Origin: Oxyruncus cristatus
Taxonomy: Eukaryota; Chordata; Aves; Passeriformes; Cotingidae
Direction: 5' to 3'
DNA length: 64,000 nucleotides
NCBI GenBank assembly: GCA_013399855.1
Contig: VXAY01004946.1
Location: 353,606-417,605, forward strand
In this document: piece after piece, positions 46,848-60,256 of the stretch
Position numbering within the stretch: the first letter of the stretch is position 1
Layout: every line of letters begins with the position of its first letter
Program-made: the position numbers and the translations under genes
Notes under the pieces: generated by a model
What the model saw: the letters and a program-made list of their open reading frames with translations, nothing else
What the model was told of the DNA's origin: nothing
Database searches by the model: none

Positions 46848-48920
46848 TGAGTGAAACAGAGCCTTAGTTTCATTTAAAGACAGACTCAATAACCAAATTA
46901 TAAATTAGTACAATAACTACAGGTTAATAAAAGTATTAAATTGTCATATATTTAATTAAATATTAATTCAATTTAATTAAGATTTTAAAAGAAGAGGCTC
47001 TAATTGTAATGCTTAGGTAATGGTCATTTAAAAATAAAATATTATTGAAGGAAAAAAGACAAAGCATTCATTAGCACAGCTAATACACTCTGCCTTTTAC
47101 TCAGCCTTGGCCATGTGACTTCATCTATCTAATCCTCTGTAAATCCTTCACAGTAACAGCTACATGAAAGAACAAGCATGAATCTTGAAGTTTGCAAATT
47201 CTTCACTTCATAGAATCATATTGCCTTTGGTCTTCAATAATCCATAAGTGTTGGGTTTTTTTAAAAAAAATCTTGATTCATTTTTCTTCATCTGGAAACC
47301 GTACAAAAACAAAAGAATTGTGATGTTTCTTCATGCAGAAACACTTATTATTATAAAGGAAATAAAATGTTTTGTCAAAAAGCTTAATAAAGGCCTCTGA
47401 GTGCAAGAGATAAGAATTTAGCAATGTTAAGAATAGCAATTAATAGCCTTTCCTACAAAATGAACCAATAATAAGTAAAGTGGGTATGGGTTTTTAAGTG
47501 ATTCTTAACTGATTTTGTTTTGGTAATAATTAGTCAAAATACCGAAAAGAATTTTCTTCACATCTCTTTCTTATTTCCATTTATTTTGTTCTCATAATAT
47601 TCATTAAGCCAGCATTTGAATGTGAAAAAATGTTTTAAAGTCTCGTGCTTCCTCTCATCTGCACTGCTATCTGATTCTTCTGGTGTCAATAAATGACTAC
47701 GTCAGAGTGCAGATCTTCTGACAAACATCATGTATTTTCTCTATGTCCAAGAGAATGGAGCCTATGTGATAAGCAGTCCTAGCATTTTAAATGCACTTAA
47801 AATACTGTTCATAAAAACATATTCTCAGCTTTTTTAAGGTATTATTAATTTACAGAATAAGATTTTTTTTAACAAGATCATCAGATACAATTCTGATTAA
47901 ATCCCTCATGGTTCATGTGATTACTTCTTTTCCCAACACATCCAGTCATCTATGTTTACATAGGAGCAGCAGGTAAGAATAAGGTAAAATTCGTAGAGAC
48001 CAGAAATATAAACTCCACTTTTATTTCAAAGGATGGAAAAGTAAAATTTATCTTTCATTTTCTATAAATAAAAAATAACCATTAACTACCTAATTAACAT
48101 GTAATGCAAGACAGTCTCAGCTCTGTTGTCAATCTACTCATCTCTAGAAGGTTGGTATGTGCACGCACACTACAGCCTGCAGTAGGAATTTAGAATCTCA
48201 ACATGCTGGAATTACTGAAGTCCCCACATTTTCTTAGTAAACAAAGTTATAAATCTGAAGTATCATTATGCAGCCACAGTGCCAGCCATCAGCCTAGCTT
48301 ATGCTTAGTTAAAGAGGGTTTCTACATACCTTCTGAAATTTTGGCCTAGAAGTAGCTCTTATTAGAGCTATTATCAGATTTCTATTTTTTTTTATTGCAG
48401 GTCTAATTCATCATTCACTAAAATATGCACTCCTCAAGGACTTGGGATCCATTTACACAAAATGTAACTAAGTTAAAAGAAAAGTTGCTCTATCCAGAAG
48501 TTGAAATAGGATGAGAAAAGCCAAAGAAAATGTCATTTTTTCAAATTCATATAGCAAAATCTTTTGAAGAATGAAACTAAAGTTCTATCATTTCTTAATT
48601 TCTACTCAAAGAGGGCAGAAATACATGGTCTAAAATGACTCAAAAGAAAAATATTTATCAAGAAAGAAAAGAGCCTCATTTAATATCTGTTGGGAGATGA
48701 ATCAAAACAAATCCTTTCATGAAATGAGTGTTTCCTGCAAAAGTGCATTATGAGCTGTGTTTTCTCTTAAAAATGCCAACTATATGTACTCCGTATGGCT
48801 ACACCCTGCTCTCAGGGTCTGCTATCACTTATCCTAAAGTGGCATAGAAAGAGGCATTTTGATGATAAGCACCAAATAAATTTGTCCCCCAAATTAGTAC
48901 TAACACTGAAGAGACTGAAG
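46848..48920. other. AT-rich stretch, nothing firm
   Basis: A good acceptor-like sequence (tttttattgcag) ends near 48401, but the following frames meet stops quickly. No mobile element was recognised. Confidence 0.5.
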
Positions 48921-49089
48921 AGAAAAAAAAACAAACAAAACACCCCCCCCAAAAAGAAAAAAAAAAAACCCAACTAAAAAAAACACCAAAAGAAAACAAA
49001 CCCACAAAAAAAATCCCCCAAAACAATCAAACAAACAAAAAACCCCAAACAAACAAACCAAACCAAACCAAACCACAAAAAAAACCCCA
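48921..49089. repeat. A/C-only low-complexity tract, about 170 bp
   Basis: The plus strand is nearly free of G and T for about 170 bases. It includes a C8 run, several A8-A11 runs and (AAACC)n and (AAAC)n units toward the end. It is the longest of the strand-asymmetric tracts and the opposite strand orientation of the G/T-only ones. Reading frames in it are artefacts. Confidence 0.9.
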
Positions 49090-52000
49090 GTGCCAGTTGA
49101 GCTGCTGAAAATATTTCCTGAAAATAGTTTGGGAGTTGGAACTACTGGGAGCAGGTTAGGGAATGTTAACTACTCACCTACATAGCTTTAAGAGATGGAC
49201 CACGAAGAGAAGCAAGGTACACACACCTCTTAGGAATAGCTACTAATAAAAAAATAAGGAAAGAAAAGAAACAGTCTAAACAAATTCAATTAAATTTGAA
49301 AACACAACAAACCCCTCCTAAAGTCTTAATTATCACTACTATGGTATTTTCTGATTGTTCAATTCACAAAGACCTTCCAACAGAGATTACAGTTTCAGAA
49401 TGTCAAGAATTAATCTTATCTCCCACAAAAAAAGAGACCAGTTTATTTCTCATAACCTAGAGCAAGTCTTGCCTAAGTGCAGCAGTTAAAAACCTTGTAG
49501 CATTAGAAGCTAACTTCAGTCTTATTTAAAAATTATTGATAGAAAAATTAAAGTTAATACCCCCTTAACAGCACTAAGTTGAATTCTGTATCTAATAAGT
49601 AAGACTCAGTAAATTTAGTATGTTCCATTTTTGGAACTGTACCATGGCTTCTTTCTTTCCTTCTATCGTTTTGCTACTGCTTATGGTTTAAAAACTGATC
49701 CCAGTGCTGAAGTGCATGAACAAAGATTGTGCAGTATAGTAAACTGGAAATGAGGAAACAAAACCAGATTCATTATTCAGCTTTCTCCAAGGTCTCATCG
49801 AGACGGAAGGTGTTTCTGGGACTAAGCTGTACACAGATAACAGTGCCCAACATTTTTCCATTTTCAAGACTGTAATGGGAATAAACTTTAGTGTATTCTT
49901 GACTTTATTTTTTTAATACAAAATCCTCTACTGCAGAAATTATTGCTTGTTTCTTTTCCAGTGGAATTTAATAAATTATACTATTATCCTTAACGTTTTA
50001 GCTGGGTTTTTGTTTAATTTATATTCTTGTAGTTGTTAGGATGTAATAGTAATTAAAGCTTTCTTTGGACCAAAAAATAAATATATTTTAATGTAAAAGA
50101 TTAGAAAGCCTTTCTTTTTCTCAGTGGTAACTAATCACAGTACCTTAGTACCTTCCTATATTTGCACATAAACCACTAATTTTCATGTAAAAGAGGTATT
50201 CGACTTGTATTACACAAAATTTTACATTTAAATACTTGTAAACAAACATAACAATAACATTTATTTTGAGATATGAAATACTGCTAAATACCACTATCTT
50301 TCTCCCTGACTCAATACTTAGAAAGTATTGCAGGATATTATGGGTTTATCTCAGAAGAAACTGAGTCATGATTTCCTGTGACTACTAAAACCAAAACAAC
50401 AGAAGTAGAACATGAGAAGTGATGCATCAGTTTGTTACCTATATTCACAGACAGGAACTTGTTTATCCATTTAACCCTAGTTGCTGAAATGACCATTTTT
50501 TGTAAGTATTTACTGGTTACACAATTGATGTTCTTTTTCTTTTTTTTTCAGGTTTGGATCATAGTGCATCACTGTATTTTGACGCACACATATTTTCATA
50601 ACATACTTGACATTGATTACTAAGTAAATCTTGCTAATGGCCCAAATCAATGTAACTTCAAAACTCCAACTTACTACTTTGAGGTTTCTTCAGACTAACA
50701 CGATTTAGAAGAATGTAACCCAAACCAATGAACCTGTAACAAAGACAACAAGTATTTTTATCTGCAAGTAGAAGACAGACTTAACATTACCAAGACATCA
50801 TGTGAAATACTGCAATTATAAGGGTTTTACTGAATAGCACTGAGAATCTAGCATGTGTTGCTTCAAACTATATGCTTCAGTCAAAGTACATTTAGAATTC
50901 AGATTTATGACTAAAGGCTACCTTTCAGTGAAGGCAAAAGATATTCACACATGGTATTTCCAATAAACATACAAAGCCCCTGAAAACTAGAATTCTACTT
51001 TGAAAGAATTTGTTTACTTTTTGAAAGTACTTTCCAGTAAATTGGAAGATTTTGGCTCTGACTATCCTTGTATGTTCTTGGCTACTTCATTGCTAAGAGA
51101 ATCAGCAAATCTCTGAAGATCTGATTTACAAGGTCATTTACAAGATTATTCACAAGGTCAATTACCAGGTTATTACAAGATTCGTGGCCACACTGCTTCC
51201 AGCAATGCAGCTTTTCTGAACCTGCTCCGCATCCACCAAACATCCTAGAAGATTTTCCCTATCCCAGTGAGACTGCTGTGTTGACATTGTCCAAAACTAA
51301 CTGAACCTTCAAAAGTTCATTTGAACAAAACACAATAAAGCTCTATAAACTGGCTTTTAAAACAATGCTTTACTTAAGAATATTTGTTATTAATTTTACT
51401 GTCAAATCACTAAAATATTACTCTTACGAATAGCATAAATAATTTTCCTATGACCCGTGATATAATTAACTCTCATTTTAAACATAAATTTTCTGAAGCA
51501 AGGGAGTAATTTTTAAACTATCTATATACAGCTATCTCTTGTACAGTGGGAATATTTGTTAATTGAAATTACTTATTTTTATTCACTGATTTTCCTAAGT
51601 GCTTCTTTCCTCAGATCATCTACCACTTCTTGTATGATACCAGCGGTCCAATAAGAATGTTGGTGTCTTGGGTTCCAAACAGATCATTTTACAACCTGTC
51701 TTTAGAATACATGCACAGCTTCTGTTCTCTGATATAAGCAGACATCACTCCCATCAAGAAAGAAAAGACCAGTGGTTACTGACACCAGTAGATACAAAGC
51801 AGAGATTTCTTTGGAATTTCATTAATTTCTCCTAGTTCCATTGTGAGTAGAAAAATTCTATCTTCTAAAATTCATTGAAGACAAAACTCATGACAACTTC
51901 ATTCTTTGTGTAAGTTTTAACATCTTCAATGCAAGTTACATATACAATATGCACATGGATTGCAGTTCCGCTCAGAATAAAAAGGTAATTTGGACTTCCC

Positions 52001-53877
52001 TCAGTTCACTAGCCAGTATTTCAAGGATCAGTCTACTGGAAAAGATTCCACCAAAATTTACTATGGAGGGAAGTATCTCATACTAATTTTTTAACACATT
52101 TGACCTTAAAAGCTAAGAACTTTTATTTTAGTCATGTAAAAGTGCAAAAAGAAAGAAAACCAAAGGTCACATCTTCAGTGTTTGCTTCTGATCATACAAA
52201 AGAAGCCTAGTGTTTATTCTAAAAACCTGAGATCTCATAGACCCACTAGAAAAATGATCTGTTATGCAATCAGAAGCGCTGACCTCTAGAAATCCAAAAT
52301 AAAAGCTGAATCTTCAGTAAGGTCAAATAAACACAGTGGTTATAAAGATCCTTTGATAAGTTTAACATTTTGCATACTGTTCTGAAACGCGTACTACCAG
52401 CAGCACTAATTATGAACTGGCTAATTGTAACAAATTATGTCTCTTTGGAAAGTATTCCTCAGATTCTCAGTCTATTGGAAGGTTTGATTTCTGAGATGTA
52501 CCTTACATACACAGGAAACTATTTATAATATTATTAAAGGTTTTACAAATATTCTTCATTTTATATATTGCTGACAGCAAAGATCACACATGTTAAAACA
52601 CAGGTCTACAGAACTCGTGATTAGTCTCATCAAAATTATATTCCCTTTCCTTATTATATTACACCCTTATCGTCCATAGTATAAATACAAATGTTTTTAA
52701 AATTTAATGAAAAATTTAATCTTTGAGTAGGATTTTATTTCAAAGTTAAATGAATTCATTGCTGACTGTAACTCTCAAGTATCTGCATTGTCAGATTGTT
52801 ATAAAACCACATGAACTACTCATGTGTTTTTATAACATGGGGATAATGTGCTTTTTCATTTGTATAGCTCATTAGAGATTAAAAAGTCCAAACAAACACT
52901 GTGATTTAACAGCAGACCAGTTGCTATGCTTTTGAGAGTTATGAAAGAGGAGATTTAACCCCAGGACCTCCTCTTCTTTCAAGTCGTCTTGCTCTAGATC
53001 CCACACAATTTCCTTCCTCATCTGATTTCACTTATCTCTCTGATATACTTACACAAGTTACTTAAAAATATATGTGAAAAATTTTATCATTAAAGGAGTT
53101 CTTCTATTTGGATAATATAATTTCCAACCATAATTACTCAAGAAGAATAAAGAATAACTGAAGTGTAAGTAGAAGCAAAATTTCCATACTAATGTTTTCA
53201 ATTTGTTTACGTAGTAAAAAATGAGGTACCTCTGAGAATAACTGTGATCATGACTTAAGAAATCTTTTCTGGAAATACTATTTGAATAGGGAATACAGAG
53301 AAAACTCTACATTCATTATACAAAATTCCACTTAATCAAAATAATCTCTTGCACAATATTTATCTACAGAAATATTAAGATGATATTTTTGTTGTTTATT
53401 TACTTACTAATTTGAATAACATGCATGAGAAATACTATAACCAATACTGTTACATGGCTCTCATTCTCCTATTGTGAGAAAAAGGTAGGCTATGAATCTG
53501 TAATGCATTATTTGATTGGAAACTGCCACCTTCAGCACAGTGTTAGATTCCTTTCATTTACTGTGGAATGAAAACATTGGCACAATCAATTATAAGGGTG
53601 CAGCTAGTACACTGCAAAAAAATTCGTATGTTACACCATGCTTAATTTCCTACTTTAGTCAGATGATAGTTTATCCAGTACAAATCTTTCTGAAAATTTC
53701 AAACCCCCACGGGATCTGATCCAATGTGCTTTTTGCCTTAAAAGAAAAAGATGCAGAAAAGAACGAAAATTATAATCTAATAGTGCTGTGAAAAATAACA
53801 CACACAGGCAAAGACTCTTATAAGAAACTCATTAAAATGTATGAATAACAATGTGGTAAAACAGCCAGAAAACTTTT
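49090..53877. other. Long AT-rich stretch, nothing firm
   Basis: No mobile element was recognised in about 4.8 kb. A very strong pyrimidine tract and AG at 50528-50551 is followed by a 23-codon frame to a stop at 50621-50623, but no upstream exon joins it and the composition (His, Ile, Tyr-rich) is not convincing. Confidence 0.5.
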
Positions 53878-53998
53878 ACACACATATACATTATATAACA
53901 TACACATACTTGTCTAGTAGACAAAATTATATACTAATATGTAATATGTATGTGCATATAAATATTGCATATACATGTATAATATATAGGTGTATATA
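53878..53998. repeat. TA/CA/TG-rich simple-sequence region
   Basis: Alternating purine-pyrimidine words (ACACATATAC, TATGTATGTGCATATA and similar) over about 120 bases. Such DNA melts easily and can form small hairpins. Confidence 0.7.
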
Positions 53999-54423
53999 CA
54001 GGTATAATTTCCCCTCATACTTACCCCCCATGGGTTTTTTCAATATATTCCTTTTAAACTACACTCCACTATTTTGAGAGTAAAAATGACCCAATAGATT
54101 TGTAAGAGTTGCTTTTGCCTGATACTTACTTGCTCTATCGTTATTATCCTTGTATTACCTTTTTTTCATTGCTGCTAATCTTAATGAATTATTTTCAATT
54201 ACTTTGCCTGCCCATATCCAATCTTTCTCACTGTCCCATATGTTTTCCTATAATTACAGAAGAATGCAAGATCTTTTTCACAGGTCTGATAAATTTTTCC
54301 CAGATTGAGTGTGTGTGTCTTCTACATTAAGAGATAACTTACAAGCATTTATTTGAACAGACATTTTCCCCTAAAAAAAAATTAAAACAAAATAACTTTC
54401 TTTGCCAGATTCATATTACAGAA

Positions 54424-54424
<1 letters not shown>
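53999..54424. other. AT-rich segment before the poly(A) run
   Basis: I looked for a retrocopy ending in the poly(A) run that follows. No clear gene-like sequence and no AATAAA 10-30 bases before the run were found. Confidence 0.45.

Positions 54425-54469
<45 letters not shown>
54425..54469. repeat. 45-base A homopolymer
   Basis: There are 45 consecutive A residues with no interruption. CR1, the main bird LINE, does not leave poly(A) tails, so this is not explained by the surrounding repeat families. The exact length is likely to be unreliable in any assembly. Confidence 0.95.
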
Positions 54470-54472
<3 letters not shown>

Positions 54473-57400
54473 AGTCTGGAATACAAGTGACTAGCCTCCT
54501 CTATCCCACACTTGGGATGAATTTAATCAAGATTCTTTTCTTGTATGAGACATATCTGGGGTCTGAGTTCAAAACAGACTAATTATGCACTTAGCTGTTG
54601 TAGGTCAGAACTCTGAGATATTTAAATAGTAAATCCTTATAGTCATCTGTTAGATTGCTTAAAAAGGGCTTTTTTTTTTCTTTACAAAATAAATCATTCC
54701 AGACAGAAAAAAAAAGTTACACTCAAGCTCTTCTCTGTGAATACAGGAGACAATTAAATAAAAACAAAACAACTGTCATTTTCAATAAAGATGAGATAAA
54801 GCAGCATAAAAGATGATTCAAGTTCTCAGATGTAATGTGAATAGGTCCAGTGTCAGGGAATTCCCCTGACTCCTAACAGCTTATGTCCTCATGAAGATCT
54901 AAACGAAATCCCTGTTGCCTTCAATGGAATATTCTCAGGCAGAGAGTATGAGAAGCACGCCTTAAAATGTAGCCCCTGTGCAGACTTGAGGGCAGTCTCA
55001 AATCAAGAACCTAGTTTTAAACCCAAAACTTCCACATACAAAGAAGATATAGCTGACATAGCTGATTGCTAGACACACAGAAACCAATCAAAAAACTCAA
55101 ACAACAAAAATAACAACAAAAATCCCTAAACCACAATAAAATCAAATGTCTTTTTTTTGATTTACGTTTTGTGCAAGGGTGTATCTTCCCAGTGCATTTT
55201 TAGAATGTCAAAGGGAGTAAGTCTCCATAGAAACACAAGCTGAAGTGTTTCCATCTCCTGAAGGCTGAGAACTGACCACTTCGGTGCCTAAATGGCTTGG
55301 GAACACACATGCATACCCCACAAGATCTTGACAAGCAGAAGCTTAGAATGCTGTTGAAGCGAGTCCTGTGGGCACAAGGAAAGCTTCAGCATGATATGAC
55401 AGCTGAGCAGGGTTACTGAGGATCTGCACTTCAGCCTTGCATCCCTCATGTGGCAGTCAGACATCTAAGAACCTCATGGGTCTAGCACATGAATTTACAG
55501 AACAGTTCAGAAACAGGTGAAACCATACATCTTCTAGGAAATAAAAGTTCTGAAGGCTGCTAAGACTTTCTGGAAAGACTCCAGGTAAGAAAAGAATAAA
55601 TAGCATGACCCTTAAGGAAAAAAAGTGGGGAAAGCTACAATACCATAGTAAACAGAAAAAAATCTCTTGTGATTGTTAAATTAACTGTCTACACTGGCTT
55701 TGTGTGAGATAAATCTGAGAAAGAGCTATATTTACTTTTAAGAATTTGCTGAATGTAAATGGATGACAAACTGCTTGTATCCTTTTTTATCAAATACAGA
55801 CATGTGAGGGTTTGGCTACAGCACAGCAAGTAGAGGGACAGGGGTCTACCCATCCCCAGAGGCAATTCTATCTGGAAAACAGGTGTTTCTACACTGAGAA
55901 GGCACCGAGGGATGAATATTAGCATATGCTAAAGGTTTTGGATTAAACCTTTGCTGCTCAGGATAAATACCTTAAATTAGGCACAACATTTTATTTTTAA
56001 GTGTACGTTCTCTTTGGGATTGTCATTCCTGAGTTGTGAATTGAGAATTTTTTTTAAAATACGTAAAAGATGTAGCTGAAATAATTTTTGTTTAAATTGA
56101 AATTTAGCAAATTACTTCAGCAACCATTTTCCCTCATATTTCCTGAATAGCAGAATAAAACAGGTTCTACTATTGCATTGTAATTCTTTATTACCTTAAC
56201 TGGTTAAAATGTTTCTAAAAAAGAATTCTGTGACCTATGATTTACTTTTTGTATAAAGTCAAAACTATATATAATATTAAAAATCAATAATAATAATTAT
56301 CATCATGCAGTAAAAATAAAACATGTTCAATTTCTTTTTCATCTACAATCAGTTTTTCATTTTGACTATTACTATTGTTATTATTATGTAGAATAAATAT
56401 ATTTTATTATATACATTTGTAGCAAACTGGCCTACCAGGTAGAGGGCACGGAAGCAAGAAAAGAAAAGGAGAGATCTGCATATTTTTCTCTAACTTCATA
56501 TTACCCCCAATAATGATTCACTCCAATGTTTTGTAAGGCTTTTACTACCATCTCCAAGAGACATAAAGCAGCAATTATTTGCACCTTCATAAAAACTGAA
56601 TTCTACTGCAAATTTTCCGTTAACTTCATGTACTCCCTCATGAACTGCACCAGTAACTTGGCACACACAACTGTGTGGAACCTTCACATCAAAAGATTTG
56701 TCTTAACATCGAGCTGGCTCTTTAAAAGGTCCTTTATTTGACCTATAATAGAAGTTTCTTGATACAAAAGCGTAAGAAAGCAAAATAATTCAGGAAGACA
56801 ATAAATGAGCAACTTTAGACAACTTTTCACTGCTGCATTAAGATTAAAGTAAAATTATAACCACTGAAAACAGGCAATTGTAATGTCATCTGATTTTGTA
56901 TTGTTGCATGCAGAAAGATTTCACATGTCAAATACATCAGTTTGCAAGCAAGAGTACCTCCGATTTAAACATATGCTCTGAAATAAACAGAAGATGGGAT
57001 GCAAATTCCTATCATTTCATAGCTAAGAGTGCTTTAAGGAAGCACAAAATTAAAATGAACTTCCTGGATCACAAAATGTAGTTCTTTATTATTACAGGTA
57101 GCATTTCATGCATTCACTTTCAAAACTGTTCATAGCTTAAAATACCTTTTTATTTCCCTCCCCTCACCAGTCTCCTTTAGAGATAGTATCAAAATATATT
57201 GTTCCAGTAGACTGTGCCTTTTGCCTCATTTCCAGTCCGAGTGTATTTATAATTGTTTTCTCTCTTTTAGCTCTTGTACAAACATTGGCTTTTAGCCTAA
57301 ATGGTAATATTGCTGCCAGTTTTTATCCTCCTACTGAATATCTTAACAAAGACATGCTCTTTTGACTTGTTTAGCCTCAGATAACAAGCTCTAGCTCCTA

Positions 57401-58297
57401 GCAGAAGAGACTTCTTCTGCTTTACTTATTCACCCGGCAGAGATTTTATGTAACTGTTTTAGTTTGAATTTATTGATCTTGGACATACGCAATCAAAATA
57501 AGCAAATATTCCAGACGAGCATCACCAGTGTCTTTATTTCTACTGGAGTTAACTGTTGAAAAGTTATCTCATTTTCTGGCTAAATGAACTCACTAATTTA
57601 TAATCATGCTGTCATGTAGGACAGCCAGTACATTTCCACCTTATTTCTTTTCAAAATTCTAGCTTTCAACAGAAGTGTTGATACCAGTAGCAGGGTTGTG
57701 ATGACCCACCCTTAAGGGGAAGTGTGCATCACTTTATATTATCTATTATTGAATTTCATCCCATTTCTACTAATCCAGTTGTAACAAGAGAATTTTATAC
57801 AACACCCTACCCTGAATTGACAATGCATATATATTTATATTGTCACCAAATACAATCAGTACTTAGTGTACTTCTACCAGACCCATGACTGACATTATTA
57901 AAGAAGTTCAGTGCTAAGTTATTTTAGGAACATCACTAGTAACTACTGTGCTATCAGATATTCCAGAATCGTCTGTTGCTCTTTCCCTGTTGCAAAGCTT
58001 TTATCCATCCACCAATAATTCCACCAATTCTTGTCATTTCTACTTTAACTATTAGTTTCTCCTGAGCTGAATTTCAGAAAGATGATATCAAGTGTTTTCT
58101 TCATCTGTTAAATCAACTATAAAATAGCATCTAAATCTACATAGGTTGAGAAGGTTATGGTATTTTACTTCTACCTTTCTCTATATTTAATTTATCCTAC
58201 TAATTGTCTTAGTATATCTGTGTATAAAATTCACCTTTTGCAGAATGAGACATGGATGAAAGCCATTTAATTCCACTTAATTCAAAATAAATCCGTC
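54470..58297. other. Long AT-rich stretch, nothing recognised
   Basis: It holds an A-rich run with CAA words near 55085-55140 and an AT-rich cluster near 56270-56410. No exon, RNA gene or mobile element could be supported. Confidence 0.5.
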
Positions 58298-58417
58298 TGG
58301 GTTTGTTGTTTTTTGTTTGGGGTTTGTTTTTGTTTGTTTGTTTGTTTGTTTGTTTTGGGGTTTTTTAATGAAAAACTAGTTGGGGGGGTTGTTTGTTTGT
58401 TTGTTTTCTTTTTTGTG
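58298..58417. repeat. G/T-only tract with (TTTG)n and G runs
   Basis: Two G/T blocks (about 58298-58367 and 58381-58417) contain seven or so TTTG units, three more TTTG units, and runs of four to seven G. Several G runs in proximity could in principle form a quadruplex. Confidence 0.85.
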
Positions 58418-58777
58418 TCATTATTTTTACATCTATAACCTCTCAAATACTCCATTGCTTATCGAAACTCATTTTAATGAATGCCACCTTCTGCAGGTTC
58501 ACAGCCTATCTGCCTAAAAATTGCCTGGTCAGCATGCACACAAATATCCAAGTCCTACCATATCCTTAGCATTTGTCCTCTAGTCTGTATCTGCAAAGTC
58601 AAAGTTTCCCAAGCATTTCTCTGTCCAAAAACATTACAGACAAAATCTTTATCTATATTTATACAACCAAAACCGGAGCTACAATAGGTAATTGTTTATT
58701 CTATGTTACTCCAAACAAAACTTTTCTACTTTTTTTCTCTAATGATTTTGAAGTTAAGAATAATATTTTTTATGGCA
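58418..58777. other. Short non-coding stretch
   Basis: Nothing recognised between the G/T tract and the old CR1. Confidence 0.5.
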
Positions 58778-59280
58778 TGGGTCAGACCAAAAGTCAATTT
58801 AGCTTGCTGTGGAGTCTCTGACTGTTTCTACTGCCAAATGGTTAGGGGAAGAGTTTAGCAATCACACAAATAACATGGTAGTTTTTCTCTTGGTACATCC
58901 TACTAGGTTTTGGGAATTTGCACATGAGTATCTTCCTGAATTAAAAATTGCATGGTATTTCATAGATCTTCACTTTCATGAATGTAGCTACTTGGTTCTT
59001 GGGATCTTTTATACCTCTCAATCACAGCGTCTTGCAACGAACAACAATTTAATTATGTGCTCTGTGAAGATCTTATTTTTACCAACAAAATTTTCATCCA
59101 TTTAAATCATCCAGACTGGTACTAAGAGAAATAAAGAAATGTCACTTCCCGTTCACCTTTACTGTAAATTTCATGATTCTTCCCTGGAAAATCCTTGCAT
59201 AAGTAATACATGACCTTTGTGATGCCTTGGCATTAAATTAGTTGCTGTTATCTTCTCTGTACCTTTTTGAATTCTAACAT
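58778..59280 (-). mobile_element. Ancient CR1 LINE of reptile/archosaur type, minus strand
   Basis: The left edge, atgggtcagaccaaaagtca, matches the antisense 3' start of the CR1 group seen in turtles and crocodilians (AGGTCAGACCAAAGGTCCAT-like). The order of later phrases also fits: 'atagatcttcactttcatg' near 58961, 'tcttgcaacgaac' near 59029, 'ctctgtgaagatcttattt' near 59060, 'cacttcccgttcacctt' near 59142 and 'cttctctgtacctttttga' near 59252. Divergence is very high, so the insertion probably predates modern birds. It differs in 3' end from the other CR1 copies here. Confidence 0.72.
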
Positions 59281-60256
59281 GTATGCCTGGAGTTAGCCCC
59301 AGTGGTATCTGTCATGGCAAAATGTCTCACTCTGGCTCTGCTGAAGCGGTTGGCCAGCAGTCCTGTTCTCACTGGGACATGATTGCTGAAGAGTCTGAAG
59401 CAGGCAATATGTCAAAGGGAGGATGTGCCTCTGAACAGTAGGATCATCTGCAAATGGCAATGCTGAGAACAATTATTTTCTTGCATTCAGTTAGAATTTC
59501 CCCTGCTGCAGCTTGTGTCCATTATCTTTAGAATTATTTGCTTCTGTGCAAATACCTCCATAGAGTTGAAAATGGCAGTAAGAAGCCTCTATAACCTTGT
59601 CTCTTCAGGCAAAACAGAATGAGCTGCTTCACACCTCATATGCTACAGCCCCCAAACACCTTGGGTACACCATGGTTACTCCTTGTAAGAGTGACCACAC
59701 CAAATGAAACCAGTCTATGTAACCCACTTTCAGATACTGAAGGTGAATGCTTAGAAAAGGTGAAAAGCAAGTTGAAGTGACACTGATCCAGTGCATACTG
59801 AAACACCAAGTAATCTGTGGAATAAACGTCTTGACACACAGATTGTACTTTTGTACCCAAAAGTCTTGGATTTGTTTTTTATTCCACTTAGCGCTTTCCA
59901 GTTATGTTGTACCTGCAATACTCCAAACATGGTCCTCGCATCACTTTAACTATTTGGTGTAATTCTATGTACAGGTGTTTCAGGATTTATGCACAGTCAC
60001 ACTGAATTAAAATTAAAAATTTGTGAGTATGAGATTTGACAGTAACATTTAAAAGCAAATTACTATTTTTCCTTAAATTATGCAGTTTCAGAAAAGCAAT
60101 AAATCCTTAAGAAGAAAGTCACAGGCCTGGAGGACGGTTAACAAGCAATATCATGAAGATCGTCATATTTCAGTAGAATTAAGAAGCTTTCTAAGACCCT
60201 AGATGCTTTATTGCTAGTTCCAAACATACAATGAAAATGCCATTTTTATTTATTCC
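59281..60256. other. Non-coding stretch, nothing recognised
   Basis: The first few hundred bases are slightly GC-richer and could be a further decayed part of the CR1, but I cannot align them. Confidence 0.45.

Noticed and set aside
50552..50623. Terminal exon after a very strong pyrimidine tract
   Set aside because: The 23-codon frame has chance-like composition and no upstream exon with a matching phase was found; the T-run can arise by slippage.
53999..54469. Processed pseudogene ending in the 45-base A run
   Set aside because: No gene-like sequence, no AATAAA at the expected distance and no matching flanking duplication were found.
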